A stretch of DNA of 16,224 nucleotides from Ferroglobus sp. (GCA_015520115.1 WAQS01000227.1:1-16224), one strand, 5' to 3'. Shown: positions 7,220-15,018, counted from the stretch's first letter. Notes: generated by a model not told the origin, from the sequence alone. A program made the numbers and translations.

Positions 7220-7963
7220 TCAAATCTTAAAAATTTTTTGCGCATTTCTCGTTGTTGCATCTGCCACGTCAGCCAGCTCTAAGCCTTTCGCTTCAGCAAC
7301 AGCCTTAGCTGCGTAGATTACGTTTTTTGGTTCGTTTCTTCCCCTGAAAGGCGAAAGGAAAGGGCTGTCCGTTTCAAGGAGCAAGTAATCCAAATCCACC
7401 TTCTCTGCAAGCTTTTTGTGTTTCTCCGAAAAGCATACGAGGGTAGAAAGGGAAATGTAATGACCAGCGTCTTCAATATTTTTCATTACAGCTTCACTCC
7501 CGCTGTAGCAGTGGAACACAGCAACGACATCGTAGTTCTTAACCATGTCGAAAGCCAAACTTTCAGCTTTTCTCGCATGAATTACGATCGGCTTGTTTAA
7601 CTCTTCAGCTAACGAGAGAAAGCGTTTAAAGATTTCTTTCTGTTCCTCCAAACTTGCCTTAGCTTTTAACAAATCTAAACCAACTTCCCCAATTCCCACG
7701 ATTCTATCCACGTTGTCCCTTATCTGATCGACGACGATTCTGTAATCGTCGATGTGGATTCTGTTCGGACTCAAACCAAGAGTTGCGTAAACCTCTTCAA
7801 AGCTTTCAGAAACTCTCAAAGTCCTTTCGTTCGATTTGTAGTCGTATCCTGAGTTTATTATGGAGATCACTCCTTCCCTCAGAGCCCTGAGAATAACTTC
7901 CTTCCTATCTCCGTTGAAGGTGTTGAAATCGATGTGGCAATGAGAATCAACTAATTCAAACAT
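7220..7963 (-). CDS. tatD: TatD family metal-dependent hydrolase (DNase)
   Basis: A 247-residue TIM-barrel hydrolase of the amidohydrolase superfamily; TatD proteins have Mg-dependent DNase activity and are tied to DNA repair or turnover. All ligands are present: HCH at residues 8-10 (VDSHCHIDF), Glu93 (GIGEVGLD), His129 (VIHARK), His151 (FHCYSGS) and Asp199 (LLETDSPFLSP). Length is close to the family norm. The ATG lies inside the end of leuA (8-base overlap) behind AGGAG, so it is translated from the leuA transcript. The exact substrate in archaea is not established. Confidence 0.9.
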   Translation of the reverse strand: MFELVDSHCHIDFNTFNGDRKEVILRALREGVISIINSGYDYKSNERTLRVSESFEEVYATLGLSPNRIHIDDYRIVVDQIRDNVDRIVGIGEVGLDLLKAKASLEEQKEIFKRFLSLAEELNKPIVIHARKAESLAFDMVKNYDVVAVFHCYSGSEAVMKNIEDAGHYISLSTLVCFSEKHKKLAEKVDLDYLLLETDSPFLSPFRGRNEPKNVIYAAKAVAEAKGLELADVADATTRNAQKIFKI

Positions 7964-9455
7964 TCTTTCTCCTCATTCTCAGAAGGTAGTTCACGGCACT
8001 TATCACAGCCTCAATGCTCGCCATGACTATGTCTGTGCTCGCACCCTTGGCTGTGAAGCTTCTGCCTTCCTTATCCTCAACCGTCACGTAAACTTCGGCT
8101 ATCGCATCGCTCCCTCCGCTTATCGCATCCATCTTGAACTCGGTGATCTTTACATCCTCTCCAACAAGCTCAGCCACAGCTTTCAAAGCCGCATCAACAG
8201 GCCCAACTCCTATAGCTGAAGTTACCTTCTTCTCACCCTCCACTATCGCATTTATCACAGCTGTAGGAGTTATCTTGTTTCCGGTTAAAATCGTAGCTTC
8301 GTCTATGTTTATCACTCTCTCCTCTTTACTCAGCTCTCCCATTATCACCTCAGCTATAGTTATAACATCAAGATCCGTCACCTTCTTCCCTCTATCCCCT
8401 ATCTCCTTGATCTTCTCGGTTATCTTCGTTAAAGTTTCCTCATCCACAGAGTATCCAGCATCCTCCAGAATCTTCTTTATCTGATGCCTTCCAGCGTGCT
8501 TCCCTATGACTATCCTCCTTCTATGTCCAACCATCTCCGGAGTTATTACTCCCGGCTCGAAAGTGGCTGCGTGCTTTAAAACTCCGTGGGCGTGAATTCC
8601 GCTTTCATGAGCGAAAGCGTTTTCTCCAACTATCGGAGTGTTCGGAGGGAGCTTTATTCCCGACAGCCTTTCCACGAGTCTTGAAGTTTCCACAAGGTAC
8701 TCTGTTTTTATATTCGTCTTAACCCCGTCCAAAGCATGTAAAGCCATAACCACCTCAGCTAAGCAAGCGTTTCCGGCTCTTTCCCCAATTCCGTTCACCG
8801 TCACTTGCACCTCATCCGCTCCAGCTTTTACAGCCGCATAGGTGTTGGCTGTGGCTAATCCAAAATCGTTGTGGCAGTGGACATCAACCGGAACCTTCAA
8901 ATGATCTTTAAGCTCTTTTATCAGTTCATACATGCTGAAAGGCGTTGCCACGCCAACGGTGTCCGGAACATTTATTATGTCCACTCCAGCATCCTCTACA
9001 GCTTTGTAAATCCTCTTGAGGTAGTCGACTTCAGTCCTTGTAGCATCCATTGCCGAAAACATGCATTCGAAACCGTGATCTTTTATGTACTCAACGTACT
9101 TAACTGCCTCTTCAATTATTTCCTCTCTATCTTTCTTTATCGTGTGCTCGACCTGAATCTTAGATGTAGGAACGAAGATGTGGATCATATCAACATCAGT
9201 CTTCATCGCCACATCTATATCCTCTTTAACGAGCCTCGCTAAAGCGCTTATCTTAGAACTTAACCCAAGCTTCGCAATTTCTTTCACAGCCTCAAACTCA
9301 CCCTTAGTTGCAGCAGGAAAACCAGCTTCTATGTAATCCACACCAAGCTTATCCAGCTGTTTTGCTATCTGAATTTTGTAATTTAGCGGAAAGGAAATCC
9401 CGGGAGTTTGTTCACCATCTCTGAGCGTTGTGTCGTATACTGATACTTTTCGCAT
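7956..9455 (-). CDS. leuA: 2-isopropylmalate synthase (or citramalate synthase) LeuA family
   Basis: Condenses acetyl-CoA with 2-oxoisovalerate, the first step of leucine synthesis. The 499 residues show the DRE-TIM metallolyase signature DTTLRDGEQTPG (8-19), EAGFPAATKGEFEAVK, the metal-binding HCHNDFG (193-199), NGIGERAGNA (221-230), and AHESGIHAHG (282-291). The C-terminal regulatory (LeuA dimer) domain spans about residue 370 to the end, with GVGPVDAALKAV and SGGSDAIAEVYV. Archaeal CimA ((R)-citramalate synthase, isoleucine route) is very similar; the EAGFPAATKGEFEAV segment leans to LeuA, but function cannot be settled by reading. No Shine-Dalgarno precedes the ATG, while an AT-rich element sits about 25-35 bases upstream, so a leaderless transcript is likely. 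tatD follows with an overlap. Confidence 0.88.
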   Translation of the reverse strand: MRKVSVYDTTLRDGEQTPGISFPLNYKIQIAKQLDKLGVDYIEAGFPAATKGEFEAVKEIAKLGLSSKISALARLVKEDIDVAMKTDVDMIHIFVPTSKIQVEHTIKKDREEIIEEAVKYVEYIKDHGFECMFSAMDATRTEVDYLKRIYKAVEDAGVDIINVPDTVGVATPFSMYELIKELKDHLKVPVDVHCHNDFGLATANTYAAVKAGADEVQVTVNGIGERAGNACLAEVVMALHALDGVKTNIKTEYLVETSRLVERLSGIKLPPNTPIVGENAFAHESGIHAHGVLKHAATFEPGVITPEMVGHRRRIVIGKHAGRHQIKKILEDAGYSVDEETLTKITEKIKEIGDRGKKVTDLDVITIAEVIMGELSKEERVINIDEATILTGNKITPTAVINAIVEGEKKVTSAIGVGPVDAALKAVAELVGEDVKITEFKMDAISGGSDAIAEVYVTVEDKEGRSFTAKGASTDIVMASIEAVISAVNYLLRMRRKNV

Positions 9456-9479
9456 GAGAGTCTATAGCTCAAGAAAAGA

Positions 9480-9495
9480 GTAAAAGCTTTACGGA
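9480..9495 (-). promoter_or_regulatory. Possible leuA promoter (TATA-like element)
   Basis: On the - strand the sequence AAAGCTTTTAC lies about 25-36 bases before the leuA ATG and no ribosome binding site is present between them. This spacing fits an archaeal TATA box with a transcription start at or near the start codon. The match to a canonical TTTATATA box is weak. Confidence 0.3.
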
Positions 9496-9547
9496 GGAGC
9501 TTTGAAAAAACGTATATTAGTTGTGCTAATGTGTGTAGTGATGGCAA

Positions 9548-9815
9548 ATGAAAATCTCGCTCGACTTCTCGCACGATTTTATGTCGTTGATGATGTCTGA
9601 ATAGCAAATTATTATCACGGATAACGAGTTACACAGATTCGAGATTGAAAGCATAGCGAAGAAGCTAAATTACGACGTGAGCAAGTTTAGAGAGCTAAAT
9701 GAGATAAACTTCATAACAGAGGTAATGTAACGACTTTTCAGATGAGTTGGTTCCGCAAGTAATGGAAGAAAAACACGTTAAATTTCCTGAAGATCTCAAG
9801 AGCGGGTTTTTCTGA
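9548..9815 (+). pseudogene. Decayed small gene, unknown family
   Basis: The 340-base gap between leuA and the acetyltransferase holds a broken reading frame. From ATG 9548 the frame reads MKISLDFSHDFMSLMMSE, meets TAG at 9602, then continues open for 41 codons (starting QIIITDNELHRFEIESIAKK) to TAA at 9728. A one-base shift just before this (frame starting at 9726) gives 29 further codons, with NDFSDELVPQVMEEKH and EDLKSGFF, ending in TGA at 9813-9815. The pieces share the charged, soluble-protein look of neighbouring genes and together would give about 90 residues. The 3' end overlaps the convergent acetyltransferase gene by 20 bases. I do not recognise the family. Chance open frames are the alternative. 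Confidence 0.45.
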
Positions 9816-10323
9816 GATCGAGATACATGTCGTACTCGAACTCCGGGTTTACAACTTCAAAACCGAATTTTTTGTAAACGTGTATCGCCCTCCTGTTCGT
9901 TCTCTCCGTTACAAGCATTATCCCCTCAAACCCGTTTTTTCTGCATATTTCGATTATCCTTTTCAAAAGCTCCTGACCTATTCCTCTGTCTTGGTAATCC
10001 TGATGAACGAAAATCGTCAGGTCAACATTCTTTCCATCTTCGGTTGGAATAACCGCTGCGTGACCAATAATTTTTCCGTCCTTTTCGGCTACAATGTTGT
10101 ACCCCCTTTTGGCGAGAAAACCCACCCAAGCTTCTATTGCTTTTCTTGTTGTCGGTGGCAAACCCAAACATCTGTTTTCTGGAGAGAACGTCTCGTACAT
10201 GTGAACGAGTTTTTCAAAATCTTCCCCGTGATTGTACTCTCTAATTACTACTTTTTCGCCCTTTCTGTCGACCACTTCCTCCCTACTCTGCCTGACTCTG
10301 AAAAGTTCAAGCTTCGCTTCCAC
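9796..10323 (-). CDS. GNAT family N-acetyltransferase
   Basis: A 175-residue protein with one GNAT fold, transferring an acetyl group from acetyl-CoA to an amine. The acetyl-CoA pyrophosphate loop is QDRGIGQ (111-117) within VHQDYQDRGIGQELLKRII, followed by ERTNRRAIHVYKKFGFE, which is typical of motif B. The first 25 residues are charged and not part of the fold. The start is taken as GTG 10323, 29 bases after the stop of the upstream gene on the same strand; there is no clear Shine-Dalgarno, and a start a few codons later cannot be excluded. The substrate is unknown; the sequence resembles the acetyltransferase half of larger archaeal acyl-CoA synthetase-type proteins only loosely. Confidence 0.82.
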   Translation of the reverse strand: MEAKLELFRVRQSREEVVDRKGEKVVIREYNHGEDFEKLVHMYETFSPENRCLGLPPTTRKAIEAWVGFLAKRGYNIVAEKDGKIIGHAAVIPTEDGKNVDLTIFVHQDYQDRGIGQELLKRIIEICRKNGFEGIMLVTERTNRRAIHVYKKFGFEVVNPEFEYDMYLDLRKTRS

Positions 10324-10352
10324 GGAAAAATAATTTGAAAGCTGAAGATATA

Positions 10353-10643
10353 TTATTTTTCGTCTACGATAAATCGTTTTATTTCAATTTCAATTCGATC
10401 TCTTTCGGCGAAAACGTAACTTACTCTTTTTGCGATCTCGAATCTTATCCTTTCGTTTATCCTTTCCGATGGGGCACCGAGCTTGGAAAAAATGAAAGAT
10501 AGCAGAAGGGGACTGTTGTTGAAAAGAAGAGAAGAAAAACCGAGTTTTTTCAGCGCATTTATCCCATCTTCCCCCAGCCTTTCGTCGTAGCCCCTTTCTT
10601 TAAGCCACTCAACGAACTCATCTATTGTTGCCGAGATTTTCAT
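10353..10643 (-). CDS. Hypothetical protein downstream of metG
   Basis: A 96-residue acidic/basic-balanced soluble protein that I do not recognise. The N-terminal half looks helical (EFVEWLKERGYDERLGEDG), a central hydrophobic stretch (SSLLFNNSPLLLSFIFSKLG) is too short and polar at its edges to be a clear membrane helix, and the last 30 residues (RFEIAKRVSYVFAERDRIEI) look like helix then strand. It starts with an ATGA overlap on the metG stop, so it is made from the metG transcript. No cysteine cluster, P-loop or signal peptide is seen. Confidence 0.72.
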   Translation of the reverse strand: MKISATIDEFVEWLKERGYDERLGEDGINALKKLGFSSLLFNNSPLLLSFIFSKLGAPSERINERIRFEIAKRVSYVFAERDRIEIEIKRFIVDEK

Positions 10644-12616
10644 CTGACTTTCACTCCAACCGGCACTTCTTTCTCCGGAGTTAGGAGTATAGCTCTTCCA
10701 TCTACATCGGCTGCTAAAACCATAACTTCGCTATCAACTCCTCTTATTTTGGCAGGTTTTATGTTCGCCAGAACGACGACGAGTTTTCCTTTCAGCTCTT
10801 CCTCACTATAGTTTTCGGCAATTCCAGCAACAGCCTGTTTAATTTCTCCTCCCAAGTCTATTCTCAGCTTTAACAGCTTTTTACTACCCTTTATTTTCTC
10901 AGCTTCGATTATCCTCCCGATCCTTATGTCAAGCCTCCCGAATTCTTCTATGGTAACAAGCTCCCTCTCCTCAACACCCTTCTCAGCCTTCTCTATCCTT
11001 TCCTTAAGTTTTTTCTCCATTTTCGCTATTTTTTCGTCTTCAATTTTTTCGAAAGGAACGAAGGGCTTTTCCACTTTAATTTTATCCGGGATCTTCAGCG
11101 CATCCTCAAGTTTGGCTTTTCTCACATCCAACCCTATAAGCTTTCCGATTTTTTCCATAGTTGACGGGAGAACCGGATAGGCGAGAATCGCCAAAGCTCT
11201 TACCAAAGCCAAGCATGAAGCCACCGCTCGTTCAGCAGACTCTGGATCGTTCTTTATCAACTCCCAAGGTTGCGAGTTCTGGAAGTAAACGTTTCCGTAG
11301 GATGCAAGCTCCATAAAAGCGTCGCTTGCTTCTTTGAATTCCCACTTTTCAATAGCCTCCTCGATTTTTTCCATCGCAAGCCTTATCTGCTCAACAACTT
11401 CCCCATCAACGTTCATCTTAACCTCTCCAAAGTTCCTCCAAGCGAAGTGAAGAACCCTGTAGATGAAGTTGCCGAGGGTTGCTATGAGTTCGTTATTCAC
11501 CTTCTCCTTGTAAACCTCCCAAGAGAAGTTCAAGTCCTTCTGATGGGACGTGTAGTTTACAACGTAGTATCTCAAACAGTCCGGATTGAAACCTTCGTTC
11601 AAATAATCCTCGTCAACCCACACAACGTAGCCTCTGCTCTTCGAAAACGTCTTTCCCTCCACTTTCACCATCCCGCTCGCAACAACAGCCGAAGGCAAGG
11701 CGTAGTCGGCTGCTTTAAGCATGGCTGGCCAGAAAATGCAGTGGTGATAAACAATATCCAAGCCGATGAAGTGGATTATCTCAGCCTTCCCTTCAATCCA
11801 GATCTCTCTCCAGTCCTTTCCAAGTTTTTCGCAAGCTTTCTCCGTGAAGCTTATGTAGCCAATCGGAGCGTCAACCCACACGTAAACGACCAAATCCTCC
11901 TCTCCCGGGAACTTCACACCCCACTCAAGATTTCTCGTGATACACCAGTCCTTCAACTCCTTCCTAACCCATTCTTTAGCGTAGTTTAAGGCGTTTTCAG
12001 TACCCTTCAGCTTTTCAAGGTAATCCTCGAGAAAGTCTTTAAATGCACTCAACTTGAAGAAATAATGTTTCTGCTTTCTGAAAACCGCTGGAGTTCCGCA
12101 AATCTTGCATCTTGGCTTCAAAATCTCTCCTGGCTCTAAGTGTCTTCCACAACCCTGATCGCATTCATCTCCTCTCGCTTCAGCTCCGCAGTACGGACAA
12201 ATTCCCTCCACGTATCTGTCCGGCAGGAATCTTTCGCAGTTAGGACAATATGCGAGTTCGATTTCCTTAGGGTAAACGTATCCCTTCTCTATCATCTTCT
12301 TTACAATCTCCCTCGTTCTTTCGTGGTGGTAATCGCTGTCGGTTCTTCCGTAAAAGTCGAATTCAATCTTCAAATTTCTGAAAATTTCCTGAAAGTGTTC
12401 ATGATAAATGTCAACAAGTTCTTTCGGTTTTAAACCTTGCTGTTCGGCGTTAACGACAATCGGCGTTCCGTGAGAGTCGCTTCCACAAACAAAGACCACA
12501 TCCTCTCCCTTGAGCCTTAAATACCTCACGTAGACGTCAGCCGGTATATACGTTCTCAAATGACCGATGTGGGCTTTTCCGTTAGCGTAAGGTAGTCCGC
12601 ATGTCACAAGCTTCAT
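10640..12616 (-). CDS. metG: Methionyl-tRNA synthetase with C-terminal tRNA-binding domain
   Basis: Charges tRNA-Met with methionine. Numbered from the ATG at 12616 (658 residues): HIGH at 16-19, SDSHGTP (46-52), a two-knuckle zinc insert with CxxC pairs at 124/127, 140/143 and 170/173 plus Cys152/Cys156, WVDAPIGY (247-254), and TFSKS (323-327) in place of KMSKS, normal for archaeal MetRS. Residues about 554-658 form an EMAP II/Trbp111-like OB-fold tRNA-binding domain (RLDIRIGRI, KLLKLRIDLG, VVLANIKPAKIRGV). ATG 12616 was chosen over a TTG two codons upstream. A TATA-like element lies 22-29 bases before the start. It heads a probable three-gene unit with the 96-residue protein and the acetyltransferase. 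Confidence 0.96.
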   Translation of the reverse strand: MKLVTCGLPYANGKAHIGHLRTYIPADVYVRYLRLKGEDVVFVCGSDSHGTPIVVNAEQQGLKPKELVDIYHEHFQEIFRNLKIEFDFYGRTDSDYHHERTREIVKKMIEKGYVYPKEIELAYCPNCERFLPDRYVEGICPYCGAEARGDECDQGCGRHLEPGEILKPRCKICGTPAVFRKQKHYFFKLSAFKDFLEDYLEKLKGTENALNYAKEWVRKELKDWCITRNLEWGVKFPGEEDLVVYVWVDAPIGYISFTEKACEKLGKDWREIWIEGKAEIIHFIGLDIVYHHCIFWPAMLKAADYALPSAVVASGMVKVEGKTFSKSRGYVVWVDEDYLNEGFNPDCLRYYVVNYTSHQKDLNFSWEVYKEKVNNELIATLGNFIYRVLHFAWRNFGEVKMNVDGEVVEQIRLAMEKIEEAIEKWEFKEASDAFMELASYGNVYFQNSQPWELIKNDPESAERAVASCLALVRALAILAYPVLPSTMEKIGKLIGLDVRKAKLEDALKIPDKIKVEKPFVPFEKIEDEKIAKMEKKLKERIEKAEKGVEERELVTIEEFGRLDIRIGRIIEAEKIKGSKKLLKLRIDLGGEIKQAVAGIAENYSEEELKGKLVVVLANIKPAKIRGVDSEVMVLAADVDGRAILLTPEKEVPVGVKVR

Positions 12617-12690
12617 GCTCAAACCTTAAAGTAGAGCTATAAATTATTTGCCTTCAAAAAGTTTTTATTTTTTGCGACCTATATAATACT
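12617..12690. promoter_or_regulatory. Divergent promoter region between metG and DUF2258 gene
   Basis: This 74-base AT-rich gap serves both genes. For metG (- strand) the box ATTTATAG covers about 12637-12644, 22-29 bases before the ATG. For the + strand gene TTTTTATT (12662-12669) lies 22-29 bases before its ATG, and a second, better-looking TATATAATA sits at 12680-12688, too close to the ATG to serve a leaderless start. Neither gene has a strong ribosome binding site, so leaderless transcripts are likely. Positions are read by eye. Confidence 0.5.
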
Positions 12691-13320
12691 ATGAAGCTCA
12701 GCAGCGGTTTGGTTATAGCCGGGGCGTATGCGGATAAAATAAGGAGAACTCTTTTCGCTCAGCTGAGAGATATGATAAAAAGGGAGGAGGTAGAAAGCCG
12801 GGAAGTTGCGAGAGCTGCTGCTGAGCTTAACAGGTTACTTTACGAGTTGTTTGTAAACAAACTCAAGCTCGATAAAGGAGACGTGGTGAGGGTAAGAGTC
12901 GATTACGATGTTGCGGAAGGAGAAATAAAGTGGAATCTCGAAACGCTTGAAGTGGAGGCTTTTCGAAGGATTCCAGATGAAGAGATCAAAGAGTTATTGA
13001 GTGAAGTTGTTAGCCGAGCAGAAGAAATAGCTGAGGCTGAAGTGGAGTATGAGGTTGAAAAGAAAGGAGAGACGGATTTGGGAGATATAGTTTACTCGAT
13101 AAAGCTTGAAGGAGAAGAAGTCGGAGCTGTAATAGCTACACCGATAAACGGGGAGAGCCTTGTTAGAGGAGCCGTGACGAGACCTGTGCCAGTGATAATA
13201 GAAAAAACAAAGGTTCAAGATATAAAAGGCGAGTTGAACAGACTCATTAGAGAAGGTAGGAACGTTGAGAGCGGAGAGGCTGAGAAGGTAATTGAAGAGA
13301 TCAAAAGTCTGCTAAAATAG
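12691..13320 (+). CDS. DUF2258 archaeal conserved protein
   Basis: A 209-residue protein found mainly in archaea, of unknown function. The N terminus, LSSGLVIAGAYADKIRRTLF, is the conserved opening I associate with DUF2258 (COG4345). The middle has alternating charged strands (KGDVVRVRVDYDVAEGEIKW), then a helical acidic stretch (ELLSEVVSRAEEIAEAEVEY) and a strand-rich segment ending TRPVPVIIEKTKV. The last 30 residues are a charged helix. There are no cysteines, transmembrane segments or obvious catalytic motifs. It diverges from metG and converges with mqnD, the two stop codons overlapping in 9 bases, so it is probably transcribed alone from a leaderless start. Confidence 0.75.
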   Translation: MKLSSGLVIAGAYADKIRRTLFAQLRDMIKREEVESREVARAAAELNRLLYELFVNKLKLDKGDVVRVRVDYDVAEGEIKWNLETLEVEAFRRIPDEEIKELLSEVVSRAEEIAEAEVEYEVEKKGETDLGDIVYSIKLEGEEVGAVIATPINGESLVRGAVTRPVPVIIEKTKVQDIKGELNRLIREGRNVESGEAEKVIEEIKSLLK

Positions 13321-14124
13321 CACATCAAGCTCGGGTTTTTTAAAGAAACCTCTTTCTTCTCCCATCTCGAAGAGTTTTTCAATAGCTTTTAAAACAGACT
13401 TTGGCATCTCGTAAGTGTACTCGTTAACGTACATCCTCGCAAATCTTAAAGTTTCCTCGAAGCTCATCCCCCTCGAATACTTCATAGCGTATCTCGCGGC
13501 TTCTTCGCTGTTTTTCAGCGCGTATTCTATGCTGAGCTTCATTGCTTTCAAAAACTCCCTCTGAATTTTCTCATCAATTCCTCGCGAGATCACGTTCACC
13601 CCAAGGGGCATTGGCAAATTCGTTAGTTCCTTCCACCACTCCCACAGATCGAGAATTTTAACCAAGCCAAGTTTTTTGTAAGTTATCTGCCCCTCGTGTA
13701 TTAGCAATCCAGCGTCTACATCCCCCTTTTTAACAGCATCCATGATCTCATCAAAGCGCATCTCAACGGGCTTGAAATTCTCGATGGCAAGTTTCAAGTA
13801 TAAATAGGCGGTGGTGTACTTCCCGGGAATTGCTATCTTTTTCCCCTCCAGATCGATTTTTTTCTTAGCCACAACTATCGGTCCGTACCCATCACCAACG
13901 CTCGCACCAGCCGAGAGGATTCTGTATTTGTCGCTGAGATAAGCGTAAGCGTGAACGGATAGTGCTGTGACGTCCAAATTCCCTTTAAAAGCAAGCTCAT
14001 TTAGCGCTTCGATGTCCATGATGATGTGTTCAATTTCAAAAGGGAGCGGAACTTTTCCGCTAATCATCGCATAAAACATGAAAGCGTCATCCGCATCGGG
14101 AGTGTGAGCGACCCTTAGCTTCAT
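13312..14124 (-). CDS. mqnD: MqnD, 1,4-dihydroxy-6-naphthoate synthase
   Basis: MqnD converts cyclic de-hypoxanthine futalosine to 1,4-dihydroxy-6-naphthoate in the futalosine route to menaquinone. The 270 residues have the periplasmic-binding-protein-like fold of the family with its signatures: AHTPDADDAFMFYA (6-19), DIEALNELA, VTALSVHAYAYL, GDGYGPIVVAKK, and LLIHEGQITYKKLGL, where His143 matches the catalytic His145 of Thermus MqnD. SDADD/IHEGQ distinguish it from MqnA. Menaquinone is used in Archaeoglobus respiration, so the context fits. A TTAAATAA box lies 21-28 bases before the ATG, overlapping the stop of the upstream nucleotidyltransferase gene, and no ribosome binding site is seen, suggesting its own leaderless promoter. 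Confidence 0.92.
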   Translation of the reverse strand: MKLRVAHTPDADDAFMFYAMISGKVPLPFEIEHIIMDIEALNELAFKGNLDVTALSVHAYAYLSDKYRILSAGASVGDGYGPIVVAKKKIDLEGKKIAIPGKYTTAYLYLKLAIENFKPVEMRFDEIMDAVKKGDVDAGLLIHEGQITYKKLGLVKILDLWEWWKELTNLPMPLGVNVISRGIDEKIQREFLKAMKLSIEYALKNSEEAARYAMKYSRGMSFEETLRFARMYVNEYTYEMPKSVLKAIEKLFEMGEERGFFKKPELDVLF

Positions 14125-14144
14125 GGAAATTGCTGAGTATTGGG

Positions 14145-14501
14145 TTATTTAACTGTAACGAACTCGTCTTTAACGAATTTTCTGTACCAGTTTTCCCACT
14201 CATCTATCGAGAGTACGTGAATCTCAAACGGATGCAGTTTTCCTATTTTTTCTCTCACTTTCCGATAGAAAGCGACTCTCTCTTCTTCCCTCGCCGGCTT
14301 TTCCAAAACAACAGCTACATCCACATCGCTCATAGCGTGCTCTTTTCCCTTCACAACACTACCGAAAACGTACACAGCAACAAGGTTGGAGAAATGCTGC
14401 TCAGCTACTTCCTTTATCATTTTAGCGTACTTTAGATACTCCCTCCTCATCTCTTTGAACTTCCTTACGATTTCGATTTGAATGTCGATTAAGCTAACCA
14501 T
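14145..14501 (-). CDS. MNT-type minimal nucleotidyltransferase (antitoxin-like)
   Basis: A 118-residue DNA-polymerase-beta-fold nucleotidyltransferase. The core motif is FGSVVKGKEHAMSDVDVAVV (46-65), with Gly-Ser at 47-48 and the two catalytic aspartates at 59 and 61. A third carboxylate may be the Glu in FEIHVLS. In known MNT/HEPN modules this protein modifies and silences the HEPN partner by adding AMP. It follows the HEPN gene with a 13-base overlap, the usual paired arrangement, and is followed 20 bases later by mqnD. No antitoxin activity is shown by sequence alone. Confidence 0.85.
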   Translation of the reverse strand: MVSLIDIQIEIVRKFKEMRREYLKYAKMIKEVAEQHFSNLVAVYVFGSVVKGKEHAMSDVDVAVVLEKPAREEERVAFYRKVREKIGKLHPFEIHVLSIDEWENWYRKFVKDEFVTVK

Positions 14502-14854
14502 CTTTTGAACTCCTCCTTAAATTTTTCCAGTAAAGCCAACGCTTTTTCAGCACTCTTTACGCTGTACTCTTTGTCGAGGTATCTTGCTGTGATGTAAGCT
14601 TCCTCAAGCAAGTCAAAAATATCCGCATTCTCATCGTAGAATTTCTCAGCTTTAGCGTCAATTTTTGCGAGTTTCTGGAAAAGGATTCTTAGATTATGCG
14701 TTTTCGGATAATCGTCAAGTTCTTTAGCCAGAATATATTTTACGTAAAGTTGAAGTGCTTGCTCAGCAAAAAACAGGACAAACTTCGGTTTCTCTTTAAT
14801 CGCCTCGAAAGCTTTCCTCTCGAAGTACTCTGCATTTTCTTTCAAAAATTCCAT
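14489..14854 (-). CDS. HEPN-domain protein (toxin-like partner of MNT)
   Basis: A 121-residue all-helical HEPN protein. The family pattern is visible: FVLFFAEQALQLYVKYILA (paired helix), KTHNLRILFQKLA with the conserved His53, and ITARYLDKEYS at the end of the third helix, matching the ARYPD-type motif of the PF05168 group. The R-x4-6-H catalytic motif of RNase HEPN toxins is absent; His53 is the only histidine. So it may be a non-nuclease or regulatory HEPN. A TATA-like CTTAAAAG lies 22-29 bases before the ATG with no ribosome binding site, so it starts the HEPN/MNT unit. Confidence 0.83.
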   Translation of the reverse strand: MEFLKENAEYFERKAFEAIKEKPKFVLFFAEQALQLYVKYILAKELDDYPKTHNLRILFQKLAKIDAKAEKFYDENADIFDLLEEAYITARYLDKEYSVKSAEKALALLEKFKEEFKRWLA

Positions 14855-14875
14855 AGAAATCAGACTTCCCCAACC

Positions 14876-14883
14876 CTTTTAAG
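14876..14883 (-). promoter_or_regulatory. TATA box for HEPN/MNT operon
   Basis: CTTAAAAG on the - strand, preceded by AAAG and placed 22-29 bases before ATG 14854, fits an archaeal BRE/TATA element with a leaderless transcript. There is no Shine-Dalgarno next to the start. Confidence 0.45.
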
Positions 14884-14902
14884 CTTTCCTCTCAACCAAA
14901 AA

Positions 14903-14911
14903 TTAAAAATA
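14903..14911 (+). promoter_or_regulatory. Possible TATA box for tRNA-Phe
   Basis: TTAAAAATA lies about 35-42 bases before the mature tRNA 5' end, leaving room for a short leader of about ten bases. A second AT-rich patch, TAGTATTAAT, is at about 14928-14937 but is too close to act as the box for a mature-length start. Confidence 0.35.
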
Positions 14912-14944
14912 TCCGGGGAGCATGGATAGTATTAATCAGACCGT

Positions 14945-15018
14945 GCCCGGGTAGCTCAGCCTGGGAGAGCGCGCGGCTGAAGACCGCGTAGTCCCCGGTT
15001 CAAATCCGGGTCCGGGCA
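14945..15018 (+). tRNA. tRNA-Phe (anticodon GAA)
   Basis: A complete 74-base cloverleaf. Acceptor stem GCCCGGG pairs with TCCGGGC (last pair G-T); D stem GCTC/GAGC; anticodon stem CGCGG/CCGCG with loop CTGAAGA, anticodon GAA at 14979-14981; variable loop TAGTC; T stem CCCGG/CCGGG with loop TTCAAAT. The discriminator is A15018. CCA is not encoded, no intron is present, and a T run follows at once. The anticodon decodes UUC/UUU as phenylalanine. Confidence 0.97.

Noticed and set aside
9880..10338. 152-codon open frame on the + strand opposite the acetyltransferase
   Set aside because: It is the complement of a well-supported GNAT gene, its residues (many Phe, Tyr, Ser, Pro) show no domain, and it has no ribosome site.
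11270..11989. 239-codon open frame on the + strand inside metG
   Set aside because: It is the reverse of MetRS coding sequence and has no recognisable motif; long antisense frames are common here because of codon bias.
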